A stretch of DNA of 64,000 bases from Eukaryota sp. TZLM1-RC (GCA_040285825.1 JAUPSS010000001.1:2728001-2792000), one strand, 5' to 3'; numbered from the stretch's first letter, positions 11,181-22,285 are shown. The notes: generated by a model not told the origin, from the sequence alone. Numbers and translations are program-made.

Positions 11181-11627
11181 TTTGATTCTGTACATTGTGT
11201 TAGAGTTATATGTGTTATTTGATCAAATTAATCATCAACCATTCATTGCATCAAATTTCTCCAATCAAAATATTTTACCAAAATTGGGTTCTGAACTTGA
11301 TACAATTTCTTCATTTGAAATAGAGAAACATATTAAGTTCTTTGTTTTTAAAATTTGTTACTCAGTTGAAATTACTCACATTTTAAGAACAACTTCTCCA
11401 AATATTTCACGTCTATCTTGCGGCTCCTTTAACCACTTAAGGACAAAAATTTTGCATCTTTATTTGATGCAATTCCTGAATTAATTCGAAGTCATGTGTT
11501 TTCATCATCTTATTTTGGTGATATTAATTTCACTTAATCGTCTATTCTCTGTCAAGCTGCTTTCCTTGGTGGAGGGAAAATGTTGTTGTTCAATTTTGCA
11601 ACCGTTTTTCAAAATGATGTTGATTTC
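11181..11627 (+). mobile_element. Decayed LINE (family A-like), first part
   Basis: The plus-strand frame 11182-11484 contains FEIEKHIKFFVFKICYSVEITHILRTTSP, clearly the segment downstream of the reverse transcriptase in family A (DIEKHIKFFMLKICY...ITHILRSCAPS). Stops and frameshifts follow (for example near 11,485 and 11,536). It is interrupted by a family B tail on the opposite strand and resumes at about 11,990. Confidence 0.65.
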
Positions 11628-11992
11628 TGAAATAATTAATATTTATTGAACATCCGCACTTAACAAAATAAACTCATAACTAATGGGACGAATATTATTG
11701 AACGAAGATTTCCTCTACAAAATCTTGAGCTGCTTGCTGTCAAGCTACAGCTTCTCTTATTCGATTAAAAAACCGAGGTAATCTATTAATAATGGAAAAT
11801 TGAATCCGAGAGCGCCATGAAAAAATATCAAATGTTTTCATTGTTTTTTCTCGAACCATTTTTTGGAAGTCATTCAAAAAAGTTTCTGCTTCTACTAGTA
11901 GTCTTCCGTTCATCGAAAATGGGAAAGCAATAAAAACTAGTGTATTTCTATCAGCATTAGCTTCCTCGATATCTTTGTCATATTGCTTATGT
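11628..11992 (-). mobile_element. LINE family B, 5'-truncated tail inserted in an older LINE
   Basis: It matches positions about 2896-3240 of the near full-length family B element (same strand) with roughly 90% identity, starting at the 3' UTR. Only the last 100 or so codons are represented, as expected from abortive reverse transcription. Confidence 0.7.
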
Positions 11993-12910
11993 CATTTCTT
12001 GAATTCTACCAGTAATAATAATTTAAGAGACTTTGAAAGAACGCTTGATTGTTTACCTCCTGAAATTTGGAGTATATGCTTTTCTGAAAATGTACAGGAA
12101 ATACCACTTAGAAGGCTGAATCATTTGAGGTGTTGTGTTAATAAATTGCAACAAAAAACAATCATTTTTGAAGATTAAAAATAAGGTATTTCGTCTCGGC
12201 TCGGCCAAAGACTACATAGCTGATTTTCTGTTAGATATAAAAAATTTCCTCTTTATGTTGAACCACTAAGATTCCTCAAATCTACAACTTACTTTTAGAT
12301 AATACCACTTTTGTATGTATAATGCGTTTCCGCTGTTTGATTTGCCCTGACAACATGCTTCCTAATTTACCCTTCAAATGTGGATTGGCAATTACTCCAA
12401 ATCATTTGCTTAAATGTAATTATTTTATAACTGTTCGATCAACAGTTGATGATGCAGTGAGAGATCAACTCTATTGCATGTTATAGTCACACTTATAAAG
12501 TTTCCTATTTAGAACCATTGCTTTCTCGTTTGGTTCATTTATACACTTTGAATTCTTTTCATCGAAATAGGGGCGATTTGGCACTTGGAGGTCTAGAAGC
12601 GACGTCCATCTTTACTGATGTCAGAACCACTGATGTGTGTAATGAATTTTTTAAACCATTAGCTCATTCAAAATAGAGGAATCCCGTGTCTGTTGCTGGG
12701 AAATTTAAAATTGATGAATATAAAGCAAATTATGTCCTTTGTCCAATTGCTTTCTCCTTACATGCCTCCCTTTCACCTATTGCGAAGTCATTCGTAGATG
12801 ATTTGGTTTGGCTGAAATTGTAAAACATGAAACATGAAGAGTTTGATGAGGTTTCTTGGCAGAATAGAATTGTTTTTCAGTTTATAAAGTTTTTGTTTTT
12901 TATTTGTTAA
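11993..12910 (+). mobile_element. Decayed LINE (family A/C-like), second part
   Basis: Continuation of the plus-strand LINE. Recognisable pieces include MRFRCLICPDNMLPNLPFKCG (zinc-motif region, 12,320-12,390), VDDAVRDQLYCML at about 12,450, a NRGDLALGGLE endonuclease-like segment near 12,570, and FDEVSWQNRIVFQFIKF close to the end at 12,890. There are many stops and frameshifts, so it is an old copy. It ends about 180 bp before the membrane-protein start. Confidence 0.6.
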
Positions 12911-13090
12911 TTCTTGGACGGTTTTATGAGGGAAAAACATCAATTTATTTGTTTTTCGCTGATTTGGGATATGAAGATATTGAATATTAAGTTTGTCGTA
13001 AAGCTCTCCTATCTTGTTGAACAAAATCAAAATAGTAACATTAAAATAATAATAATATCCCCATCATCCTTCAATTCTCAATTCTCATAC

Positions 13091-14143
13091 ATGCTCTTTC
13101 CAGCATGGGTCTTTGAGTTGATACTACTTGTTCAATTCATCGCGACCCTTGTTCTTTCTCTCACAGATCGCATAACATCGCGTTCTGTGTGTCATTTTCT
13201 CTACTCTGGAGTTTTTGGTACACTATTCTACCATTTTTACTTCCTTGCCATTTACAATGATTCACCATATCTTATCAATGCAGACGACTACATTTTTTTC
13301 GGCAAAATCCACTCCTCAGTACCAATCTTTGTCCTCTTCCTCTGGTCATCTGTCACTACTTGTATTCACGCCGTTTCCAACTATCTCATCCTTCCTTCTT
13401 CTTTTCATCTTCAAGTTCTTCTAGATGGCCTGTTGACCTTTTCTTTCTTTCTCTCCTTTGAGTACATCGGTTCTTTAACGTCGTTGTGGCACCACACCTC
13501 AGAAGCACAGTATTACTTACTTGGCGCTCCGACGTTTTACATTTTTTATCATTTTTTTGGAGGTCTTTTCTTTTCATTTTTTGTTCGACTTTCTGATCTC
13601 TATGTCGGGTTACCCGATGAGCCAAGCAGTTTGATTCAACGTTTATCAATGGTACTAAAGGAATCTTTCCGAATTGGACTTTGTACAATAGTCAGTTTAA
13701 CGTGTCTATTCTTAATTATTTTGTTTGCAGGCATTGTATCCGTCTTCACTGGTTACAATGCCCCGCAATTAATTACCTTCGCCGTCTTTGTTGTTTTGTC
13801 ATTGGTTATTGCCCTATTCAAGATTCCTGAGTGGGGAAGGCATCACCATCGAACTGAGTCTATTTGGTCATTAATTCCTTTTTTTGTGCTTGTCCCACCT
13901 CAAATAATTGCTTTAATCTCTTGTTTTTTTGATAATCTAATACTTCTGCACATTGTTCTAATTATTGGTAATTCATTAGGAACAATTTTGATTGTTTGCC
14001 TGCCTTATTACAAGGAATTCTCTATGGCTAATACATTGAAATACATTACAATCAAACCATTATTAAGAACAAAGTCAAAACAAAATGTGGTATATCCTGA
14101 GACTGGGACAGAAATAAACGTGACGGGAATGGTGGATGATTAG
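13091..14143 (+). CDS. Polytopic membrane protein, about nine TM segments, unknown function
   Basis: I chose ATG 13091 (MLFPAWVFELILLVQF), because the in-frame sequence upstream is AT-rich and abuts the LINE remnant. About 350 residues follow with nine hydrophobic stretches, for example VFELILLVQFIATLVLSL, IGLCTIVSLTCLFLIILF and LLHIVLIIGNSLGTILIV. There is a polar C-terminal tail of roughly 45 residues ending GMVDD. I recognise no transporter or receptor motif. It is convergent with the minus-strand F-box gene that follows. Confidence 0.6.
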   Translation: MLFPAWVFELILLVQFIATLVLSLTDRITSRSVCHFLYSGVFGTLFYHFYFLAIYNDSPYLINADDYIFFGKIHSSVPIFVLFLWSSVTTCIHAVSNYLILPSSFHLQVLLDGLLTFSFFLSFEYIGSLTSLWHHTSEAQYYLLGAPTFYIFYHFFGGLFFSFFVRLSDLYVGLPDEPSSLIQRLSMVLKESFRIGLCTIVSLTCLFLIILFAGIVSVFTGYNAPQLITFAVFVVLSLVIALFKIPEWGRHHHRTESIWSLIPFFVLVPPQIIALISCFFDNLILLHIVLIIGNSLGTILIVCLPYYKEFSMANTLKYITIKPLLRTKSKQNVVYPETGTEINVTGMVDD

Positions 14144-14298
14144 ATTCTATATTTCGTTAGTTTTATCTAGTTTTTTATTCTAGTCAAGGAAAAAAAATCT
14201 TGTAAATAGCTCAAAAAGTGATATTTTGAAACTTCAAACTTGCAAAATATAAAAAAAATTATTCAAAAATTAATCAAAAATTTACAATTTAAATATAC

Positions 14299-15741
14299 CT
14301 AAACCAAAAATTCCTTAATCATTAGAGAAAGCAAGTCAAAACGACTACACTGGAACTTCAACATTTTTTTAAACGGCTTCGACAAGCGCTCCTGAAGAAT
14401 CACAAGCCGCCGAACATTGTATACATTCCTAAAAACAAAACCTACCACAGATTCAGCTGCTTTTCCTCTACAATGCGTAAGACTTAGGTTCAGATCTCCC
14501 CAAAGTTTGGTCTGTTGCATTTCAAAGCTTGGGTTGATTTCCCCATGGCCATAGAGATGAGAAAGGTGAAGGTCCTTAAGCTTCGGAAGGTGTTGAAGCA
14601 CGTTCAACACTTGCTGACAGTGAAGAGGTACCTTCAAGGTTAAATGCTTAAGGGAGTGAGAATAATTGGTAAGATGGCTGATCGAATTAACATTGACCAT
14701 AACATTTACAATCTTGAGTGATTCAATATTAGATGGAAGACGCCAAAGAGAAATGTCTCGGGTTCTAGCAACATCTATCGAAGACAGACTAAAGTTACGG
14801 ATAGTTTCAGAGCCTTGCAAGCACTGAAGAACCACGGCTGCCACTCTAGAAGGGACCAAAGACAAGCTGATGGTTTCTAGTTTCATGTTCTTCAGCTTTG
14901 CATATTGACTGATTGGTTCCGAAATACTCATTGAGATATGAAGGTCTTTGATATTGGGCAGATAATCAAGTATTTGAGGGTCGAATGGACTTACCTTAAT
15001 GGCCTTCACCATCTTCAGAAGTTCCGCACAACTGTCACACTGCTCCTTAGTCAAAAGAGAGGTTCCTTCGAGTTGTAAGTGAGGTTTCCAAGAGGTTTTT
15101 GATTGCAAGTTGGAGAGGGTGTGGCTTGAAACTGAAGAGACTAACCTTGGGTGTAAAACAATGTTCTTCAATTGTGAATGTGATGATAAAATCTTGAACA
15201 ACTTGTTACAACTGGTTTGGTTCCAATGTGAGGTAGGGTTAATTCGGATGGAAGATAAGTGTGGAGATTTGGCTAAGAATCTGCTGAATGCATTTAAATC
15301 TGATGGATATAACATTAAGTGAATGGATGTCAGAGGATAGAAGCCACCATTAGAGGGAACTTGCCTCAGTGAAACAAAGGAGGAGGCAAACAGTGGAAAC
15401 TTGAACACAACATTTGTTGGAGCTATCTCGATGAGTTTCAGGACTTTTTCAGTATGTCTATAGCCTTCGTTAACCATTTCGATTTCAATGGTTCTCTCAT
15501 CGGAAAGTCTGTTGAGGAGTTCATTTGTGATTTGGGATCCAGTGATTTTAATATTTCTGATTCTGGAAAACAATTTTGGATACCACTCAAAATGGCAAAC
15601 ATCAATGGCATCCAAAGAGGAGACAAAACTACTCTCCAATATTGCACATTCTCGGAATCTTTTCGAAACACAACTTAGTCGGATTAAGTGGCGTGGAGAT
15701 GTTCTTTCCAACACTTCACGGAGTAGTGTTCGGTTGAGCAT
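14299..15741 (-). CDS. F-box/LRR protein
   Basis: A 480-residue single-exon frame from ATG 15741. The N-terminal SPRHLIRLSCVSKRFRECAI is a good F-box core (LxxLSxVSKRF). It is followed by leucine-rich repeats such as LKNIVLHPRL, LKHLTLKVPL and LKDLHLSHLYG. The likely role is substrate adaptor of an SCF ubiquitin ligase, inferred from the fold only. Together with the gene at 9.3 kb, it indicates an expanded F-box family in this genome. Confidence 0.7.
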   Translation of the reverse strand: MLNRTLLREVLERTSPRHLIRLSCVSKRFRECAILESSFVSSLDAIDVCHFEWYPKLFSRIRNIKITGSQITNELLNRLSDERTIEIEMVNEGYRHTEKVLKLIEIAPTNVVFKFPLFASSFVSLRQVPSNGGFYPLTSIHLMLYPSDLNAFSRFLAKSPHLSSIRINPTSHWNQTSCNKLFKILSSHSQLKNIVLHPRLVSSVSSHTLSNLQSKTSWKPHLQLEGTSLLTKEQCDSCAELLKMVKAIKVSPFDPQILDYLPNIKDLHISMSISEPISQYAKLKNMKLETISLSLVPSRVAAVVLQCLQGSETIRNFSLSSIDVARTRDISLWRLPSNIESLKIVNVMVNVNSISHLTNYSHSLKHLTLKVPLHCQQVLNVLQHLPKLKDLHLSHLYGHGEINPSFEMQQTKLWGDLNLSLTHCRGKAAESVVGFVFRNVYNVRRLVILQERLSKPFKKMLKFQCSRFDLLSLMIKEFLV

Positions 15742-16146
15742 AACAAAAGGATTAACTTAGTAGGTGATCATAAATTCTATTGAGGGCCTCCCCGAAGAGA
15801 TGTCTGGTCATAGGATAGTTTTGCATTTAACCCAAGACACAAGATGATGAAGATTTGGTTTAAAAAGATCCAAAAGCAAGAGAGAATCACATCATATGAT
15901 GATATCTGATATATATTCATTCAAGGGATTCAACTTGAAACCTAAAAATGTATTGATTTCGATATTAGTGTGGACGAGGTTACAATCAATAGATATATTT
16001 AAAAAAACTACAATGATTATCATTATTCAAAAAAGGAAAGTTTTAAATAATTTATTATACATAAAAGGAAAGTTTTAAATAAGTTATTATACAAAAACTG
16101 AAAAAAGAGACTTAACCCTCTTTAATGTTTTTTTCCCACATGACAC
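15742..16146. other. Intergenic region with a 32-bp tandem duplication
   Basis: It separates the divergent/tandem minus-strand genes. Two 32-bp units (16031-16062 and 16063-16094) share AAAAGGAAAGTTTTAAATAA. I find no coding frame that resembles a protein family. Confidence 0.6.
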
Positions 16147-19100
16147 CTAATTATACCTTAAAATATAACTTTCTGCGCCATCTCGAACCTCTATTTCTAG
16201 CTTACTGTGAGTAATTGTCTTTTTTGTACAGAGTTCCACTTCTGAAAACTCTCTTAAATAACCAGACGATGGAGAAATGTCAAATGAAAGATCTAATACA
16301 CGGAAAGAAATAGGATTTCTAGAATTATTTCGAAGCGAAAACGAATGATTTGGATCTCCATTAGATTTAATTATTTCCACAGACTTGGTTGATTCGATTC
16401 CTTTCCCAACGATGTTAACAAACGCATAGTCACCTTCTTCTGAAACCATGCCTAGGAACAAAGAAAAATAACCAATTTTTGGAGGTGTAAAAGAGACGGG
16501 AACCAAAACAAATGACTTTGATTTGATAAAAATAGAGTCATGTTTAATTCTAAATGGCGAGTCGACAAGAGGACTGAAAACGTGCAAATTCCCGCCAGAA
16601 CCATTACAAACTCTTAACTTTAGTTTTGAGGTGTGGCCTGCTAGAACCTCGCCAAAATTAAGCTCTTCCCTGAAATGTAACGAATTTCGAGAACCTGAGA
16701 GATTTGGTTTTGAAAATTTGGAATGTGGATCAACTACCTCAATATTTAAAGGTATTGGTGATCTACATTTGTCATAAAACAGATCATATGCGAAAATTCT
16801 GGCACTGGAAAGATACGCACTGGACACTGAAACTACTTTAGGATCAACACCAAGCTCTCCCGACCTTGAATCAAACCTAATTTGACGGTGGTCTTCTGTT
16901 TTCAATTTTGATTTGATTGCGAATTTGATTGGTGATTTAGCCACACTCCACAAAACTAGCGGAACACAACTAATAAAATCAGATTTTACAAATAGCTTTG
17001 GAACTCCCAACACCTTTATTGAATGCTCTGTGATTGGGGAACGTGAAAGACTTGATCTCGGACTGGGAGGAGAATCATCATAGTGATTAAAAAAGTGTTC
17101 AGGCGGTGAAAACTTTGCCAATACTCTTTGTTCATGGGAGAATCCCGTTGAAATTGCTTGACTCTTGAAGACCAGACTACAGCTTTCAAGATTTGGCTTT
17201 GAAATCAATGTTAGTTCAAATAAAACTTTTTGGTCGGGTGCAAGATTCAATGGAGGTCTTGGGGAACAGCTCAAAAAGGAAGGGAAAGTACAGGTCAAAA
17301 CTAATGATTGATTGGAAGAATTAAGAACTGAAAGTGATTGAGTTTTATCATCAAATTCAATAACATCAGGGTCAATTACCAAGGTTTCGTGGCGTGATAT
17401 TTTTGACCTTTCTGGTGGACTTTCCAAGACTTTTTCATGCTTTGGCCTCCCCTCAAGTGTTACCTCTAATGAAGTAATGCTAAGAGATTGTTTGAAATTT
17501 TTGCTAATGTAAAAGAAATCGTACAGTCTATCACCTGGCTCTGCTTTGGAACCACTGCCTTGTTCAACAAAATTTAGCAAACTTAGATCAAAATTTGGTG
17601 ACTCCCATGATGACTCGCAATTAAGCTCTTCAACGACTCTGACAGCTGTAGACCTTCCGAAAAGCTTCACCAAATTTTCAGAAGGGATTAGTGAATCTGG
17701 ATCAGTCTCAGCCATTGGTAAGGAGTTACTGGTGGCAAGCTTTCTGTAGCTTAATATTTGATAGTCAACCGAAGCAAGAAGGATATTTGAAATTTTGGAA
17801 GAAGAGATCACTGAAAGATCAGTTGACAACCTGACACTCACAGTGTTCTTGGGTTCCACCAACATCATTGAAGGTTCGGCGGTGATATGATTATCAATTG
17901 AAAGAACTTTCAAAGCAGCAGCTCTTGTTCCAGAATTTCTTAAAGTAATTGCACTTGGAATTCTGATGACATCAATATTGGGAATTTGAAGCAAAGAACT
18001 CCCTCCATTCCCCAGTAAAGGTATTCTATATTCAGAGTTGTAATCAGGATTAACAGATTCGGTAGCAGGAATTAATACCAATAATGATCTATAAGAAATA
18101 GCTTGTTTTGGCTTAAATAAAACAGTTAGTTCAAAAGAGAACCTGGAAAGTTCAAAACTACCTTCAGAAACCTCTTGACCATTTAATAGTAATTTAAAAC
18201 AATCATCCGCTTCTTCTAATTTTGGAATAGACACATTGATGACTTTACTGGAAGATGACAGACCAAACAGATCATTAATAGATTCATTACTTGGAATTGA
18301 ATTATTTCTAATAGTCAAAACTTCTTTTGTTTGTTTGGACACTCCACACACTCCAAAAGAGAGAACAGGTTTGTCGCAGACCAAATCTAATGGTAAGGAG
18401 GGTGGTTTAAGTGTAATAAAACAAGAAATTGGAATGGAAAAAAGAAAAAAATTATTGGAATATGTGGAGAGTGAGAGAGAAAACTCAAGTGGATCAGCGT
18501 TGAAAAACTTTTTAAATTTCTTTAAATCTTGGTGGCTCAGAGTTTCAATTGGTAAAGTGGCTGTCAGTCCTAAAGAATATGATTTTCCAGGTTCCAATAG
18601 TAAGGAATTCGATTCCAAAACCACATCTAAGTTAGCCACCAACTCTGAGAGATCTAAATTTTCATCAAAAGGCTCAACCTCGAAAGTGAGCTCATCGGTG
18701 ACATGACCCCCATTTCTTAACTGAAGAGTTGTTGATGAATGACAAGAACCAATAATAACATCAGATTCAGAAACCTCGCAATGTCTGGTCATTTGAAACT
18801 TTGTTCTTGACCGAGTTTCCCTGTGCACTTGAATCTTTGAGACTCCGACCCTCATCGACAAAACACAGGAAGTTAGAAACAATTCGAAAACAGATGGTTT
18901 TGAATCAATGGAGAAATCAACAACTGATACCACATTTAAAGTCGCCACCAAACGTTTAGGATGGGTTGCCAAAGAATTTCTAAAATTAATAAATTCAGAA
19001 TTAGAATTTAAAATTGTACATTGGGGAAAACCATAAACTAACAGCTTTAAGGTTTGACCAGGATCCATGGTGACGTGTAAGCTTGACTGTGGTTGACCGG

Positions 19101-20886
19101 GACAATCACTCAATTTGATTAGGAATGGTGATGATGTGATAGGGTCAAAAGCTCCTTCAGTTTCCATTGAAGATGATGTTTTGATTGATAACAAGAACCG
19201 ACTCTTGACACTAGATCTATTTTGAACTTCTATGGTTTTTACAGCTGCTCTTTTCATCACGTCATCATTTTGACCATCTTTTTGAGCTGATGACATAATG
19301 AGAGGTAGAATACCATACTCCAAAGATGCATGACTCAACTCGACTCTTGATTCAAAAACATTACCGGATATATTGATAGCTTCCGAAAAAGATGAATTAG
19401 CTTCACCTGAAACCGCTTTGATTACTACAATCGCCGAAAACTCACCAACAACAACTGGGTTGACTCCGATTCTTAACGATAAAGGTGCCTTTGGTGGTAG
19501 AGTCAACTCATTACCAGAAAGAAGAGAGAGCAAATCAAACCTTGGATCATTTGAATTTGTAATTAATGCTCCAGTCTCGTCCGTAGGGAATAACTTAATT
19601 TGAAGGTTAGTTGTAGCGGAGACAAGGGATTTGAGAGGTATTTGAAAATAAACATTATCCAAATAATTACTAGTTTTGAGGGGTAATTTCTTTAAAGATA
19701 TATTAGAAGGACAAGAAAACAAAGGACTGACGGAATCAATATAACCCGAAACGGAAGGTGATGATGTCATGATTGGAGATTTGATTGAAGTACAGTTCCC
19801 CTTGAGAGTAAACAATAGTACCACGCTACCATTAACCATTACTTTGAGATCAGTCTCGTAATCACCTTCCCTTTCTGGATAAAACGAAACCAAAACGGAA
19901 GCTGATGACGTGGGCGGTAACGTCATTTGATTGGGAGACAAAGAAAACGCTTGACTGAAGGGTTCAATAAGCAATTTCAATTGAGCCTCAGAATTCAGAG
20001 TATTTCTCAAAGGCAGTACCTTCCCCATGGAACTTCTTAAAGGAACAGTACCAAAATCAACTTCATTAGCTATAGAAATGGTAGTTTGATTGGGAGAAAG
20101 GTTTTTTTGGAAATTTTCCTCAATCGAATGTTGATCCAAGACCACTGATTGTTCGTGAGTGTCATCATCGACAATCAATTCTTCAATCAAATCAAATTGA
20201 TTATTTGATTGCTCAGGGATGTTATCCCCTTGTTCCCCATGTTCTTCTGGTATTTCTTCATGTGGTTTTTCTTCTCTTTGCTTTTCAATACTGTTTTCCC
20301 CTTCATTGACCTCTTCATGTTTGTAATCATCTTCATCAAAACTCTCCTCAATCACGTCATAAATTACGTCATCACCTGCTACTTCATGACTTGCTGTCTG
20401 TTCGGTAACTCTGCTGGTATCAACAGCCAGCAAGTAATCGTCAATGGCATTGCTCTTATCCATAATGGAAGGACTTTCTGGAATAGGGACAGGGGGAGAG
20501 GAAGTACGTGGAGAATGTAGTTCCGACTCGGAAGAGGCGTTGGAGAGAGGTAGATCAGGGAGAGAAAACTGGTGGTCGGGATAAGCTCGGTCCAGATTAC
20601 CAGCAGCAAATTTCTCTTGGAGCTTCTTGAAGGAGGGGGTGGTGAGAGACGTCTGACGCGGGGTGAACTCCAGACGGAGAGGTGGTGATACGTGGTCTGT
20701 GGAGAATGATGAAGTATTGGGGGATTGAGGAGGAGATTCACAGAGCCATGAATCAGGATCATCCTCATATTGTTTTGGTGAATTGTCTACTTCAGAGGTG
20801 GAATTTAAAGAAGGAAGATCACGAAAGATTTGACGGTGAAGTGGACTACATTGTCTTGGACTTTTGGGACTCGTGGGGGGGTCCAT
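16147..20886 (-). CDS. CEP192/SPD-2-like protein with repeated ASH (MSP-like) domains
   Basis: A 1579-residue single-exon frame from ATG 20886. The first about 260 residues are disordered, Ser/Pro-rich and then very acidic (with EEHGEQGDN and DVIYDVIEESFDEDD). The rest is a series of immunoglobulin-like ASH/MSP-type domains. The clearest are the first (about 275-365, NEVDFGTVPLRSS...) and the last (about 1420-1510, ELNFGEVLAGHTSKLKLRV). Serial ASH domains after a disordered N-terminus are typical of CEP192/SPD-2, which recruits pericentriolar material. Other ASH proteins (for example Hydin-type ciliary proteins) remain possible. A Fanzor copy abuts the start codon, leaving only 4 nt between its conserved end and the ATG. 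Confidence 0.6.
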   Translation of the reverse strand: MDPPTSPKSPRQCSPLHRQIFRDLPSLNSTSEVDNSPKQYEDDPDSWLCESPPQSPNTSSFSTDHVSPPLRLEFTPRQTSLTTPSFKKLQEKFAAGNLDRAYPDHQFSLPDLPLSNASSESELHSPRTSSPPVPIPESPSIMDKSNAIDDYLLAVDTSRVTEQTASHEVAGDDVIYDVIEESFDEDDYKHEEVNEGENSIEKQREEKPHEEIPEEHGEQGDNIPEQSNNQFDLIEELIVDDDTHEQSVVLDQHSIEENFQKNLSPNQTTISIANEVDFGTVPLRSSMGKVLPLRNTLNSEAQLKLLIEPFSQAFSLSPNQMTLPPTSSASVLVSFYPEREGDYETDLKVMVNGSVVLLFTLKGNCTSIKSPIMTSSPSVSGYIDSVSPLFSCPSNISLKKLPLKTSNYLDNVYFQIPLKSLVSATTNLQIKLFPTDETGALITNSNDPRFDLLSLLSGNELTLPPKAPLSLRIGVNPVVVGEFSAIVVIKAVSGEANSSFSEAINISGNVFESRVELSHASLEYGILPLIMSSAQKDGQNDDVMKRAAVKTIEVQNRSSVKSRFLLSIKTSSSMETEGAFDPITSSPFLIKLSDCPGQPQSSLHVTMDPGQTLKLLVYGFPQCTILNSNSEFINFRNSLATHPKRLVATLNVVSVVDFSIDSKPSVFELFLTSCVLSMRVGVSKIQVHRETRSRTKFQMTRHCEVSESDVIIGSCHSSTTLQLRNGGHVTDELTFEVEPFDENLDLSELVANLDVVLESNSLLLEPGKSYSLGLTATLPIETLSHQDLKKFKKFFNADPLEFSLSLSTYSNNFFLFSIPISCFITLKPPSLPLDLVCDKPVLSFGVCGVSKQTKEVLTIRNNSIPSNESINDLFGLSSSSKVINVSIPKLEEADDCFKLLLNGQEVSEGSFELSRFSFELTVLFKPKQAISYRSLLVLIPATESVNPDYNSEYRIPLLGNGGSSLLQIPNIDVIRIPSAITLRNSGTRAAALKVLSIDNHITAEPSMMLVEPKNTVSVRLSTDLSVISSSKISNILLASVDYQILSYRKLATSNSLPMAETDPDSLIPSENLVKLFGRSTAVRVVEELNCESSWESPNFDLSLLNFVEQGSGSKAEPGDRLYDFFYISKNFKQSLSITSLEVTLEGRPKHEKVLESPPERSKISRHETLVIDPDVIEFDDKTQSLSVLNSSNQSLVLTCTFPSFLSCSPRPPLNLAPDQKVLFELTLISKPNLESCSLVFKSQAISTGFSHEQRVLAKFSPPEHFFNHYDDSPPSPRSSLSRSPITEHSIKVLGVPKLFVKSDFISCVPLVLWSVAKSPIKFAIKSKLKTEDHRQIRFDSRSGELGVDPKVVSVSSAYLSSARIFAYDLFYDKCRSPIPLNIEVVDPHSKFSKPNLSGSRNSLHFREELNFGEVLAGHTSKLKLRVCNGSGGNLHVFSPLVDSPFRIKHDSIFIKSKSFVLVPVSFTPPKIGYFSLFLGMVSEEGDYAFVNIVGKGIESTKSVEIIKSNGDPNHSFSLRNNSRNPISFRVLDLSFDISPSSGYLREFSEVELCTKKTITHSKLEIEVRDGAESYILRYN

Positions 20887-22285
20887 TTTTACAGATATTG
20901 TCTATAACAGTGAGCCAAGTATCCTTTGAACCAATCAAAAGATTTTTCACAATTAGATTAACATTTTCCTTTGAAAGTTTAAGATACATCAAAATTATAC
21001 ATTGTTCCTCAGCTTTTGCATTTGCTACTCGTGATATTGTATTGAGATTTGGTTGTTGAATCGGACTCATTGGTGTGCCGTCACCTTTATAATCCTGATC
21101 AACATCTCTCTGACTTTCTTCAACGGGTTCAATAACATTGGTTTGAGACTGTTGTCTCTTGAACACCTCTGATCTCTCTCTTCCATCCAAAATGTCTTCA
21201 GCCAACAAATGAATATTTAGTGCAGAATTAGTATCTCGATTCCAGTAGGTTTTGCATTGATTACATTGCCTTAGACCCCATGGAGTTACTTGTCGAACCT
21301 TGCAGTTGCCCAATTCATCCTTTTCCAAAAGCTTTGAAATACGTTTTCTTATTCTCTTGTTGGTGGTATTTTTCAATTCTTTAACTAATTCTCTAATTGC
21401 TAGATTTCTTTGTTTACTCTAACTCGTATCTTGTTTTTCACTGTTTCTACCCTTATCATTGCTTCTTCCAACTTTTCTTTTACTTTTACTTTCTTTTTTC
21501 CTTTTGTTGCATTATTTGAATCTGTCTTTAAATTCCATTTTCTCTTTCTGACATGATTATCCCGTCTAATTGAGTTTTGTTTTTCGTTGGGATCATCGTA
21601 TTTGTAGGAAGTTTTCGTGTTTTCTCCAATTGTAACCTTTCGAGCACAATTATGGCATTTTTTTGAAGTAAATGCCTCATTGACTAAATATACAAGGTAT
21701 CCGGCTTGTCTCAATACTTTTCTTATACTTGTTCCTTTAGATGGATACTTTCCTTTTCTTTTAAATCCAGACTCTTTACTCCAATCACCAATGACTATCA
21801 TACAATCACCAGGTTCTCCAAACTTTTGTTTAATTTTACGAATCAGCTTCAAGTCACCTTTTTGTTTTCCCTTGTGTTGGGAGAATTTTTCTTTTCGATA
21901 TTGTTTTTGGTTAAATAAAATCCAAGTTTTCATTCTAAAAATTTCTTTTGCTTCAATATACTCACAAAATTGATCTAAAATGGTTGATTTTGATTGTTTT
22001 CTCATTTGAGAATCAGATAGAATTTCAAAATTTCTCCGTAACTTTCTCTATCACCGTTAAAGAAGTATTCATTGATTGGTTACTCAAGTATACGTCTCTA
22101 ATTTTTTGTTGTTTTGTTGTGTTTTTTCCCAAAAAACTCTCTTCTTCTAAATTGAATTGAAACCGATTCTCCATTGGTTACAATCATATTATCAAAAACA
22201 TATGGGGCTTCTTCAAAATAGTGCAGGTTTTCATCTTCAACATTATTTCTAGGAAACTTCTCACACGATTTTTTAAACATTCTAT
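20887..22285 (-). mobile_element. Fanzor copy Fz-1 (TnpB-like), RuvC-I segment missing
   Basis: Minus-strand pieces in order: 22280-22098 with FDNMIVTNGESVSIQF, a segment that precedes RuvC-I in Fanzors; 22005-21400 with MIVIGDWS, then PSKGTSIRKVL...VNEAFTSKKCHNC; and 21376 onward with RQCNQCKTYWNRDTNSALNIHLLAEDIL. The CxxC...CxxC ribbon and NRD...ALN (RuvC-III) are the hallmark of TnpB/Fanzor. No GxDPG-like RuvC-I strand lies in the 90-nt gap, and a stop separates the last two blocks, so it cannot be an active nuclease. The last frame has no stop before the element end and runs about 40 nt into the downstream gene in another frame. Its 3' end shares 19 nt with copy Fz-4. Confidence 0.8.
20891..20909 (-). 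repeat. Predicted 3' (right) end of Fanzor Fz-1
   Basis: This 19-mer (TGTTATAGACAATATCTGT on the minus strand) is identical to 31093-31111 at the end of Fz-4. In both places it lies 4 nt before the ATG of the downstream same-strand gene. IS200/605-type elements lack terminal inverted repeats and target duplications, so a shared end sequence is the only boundary evidence available. Confidence 0.6.
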
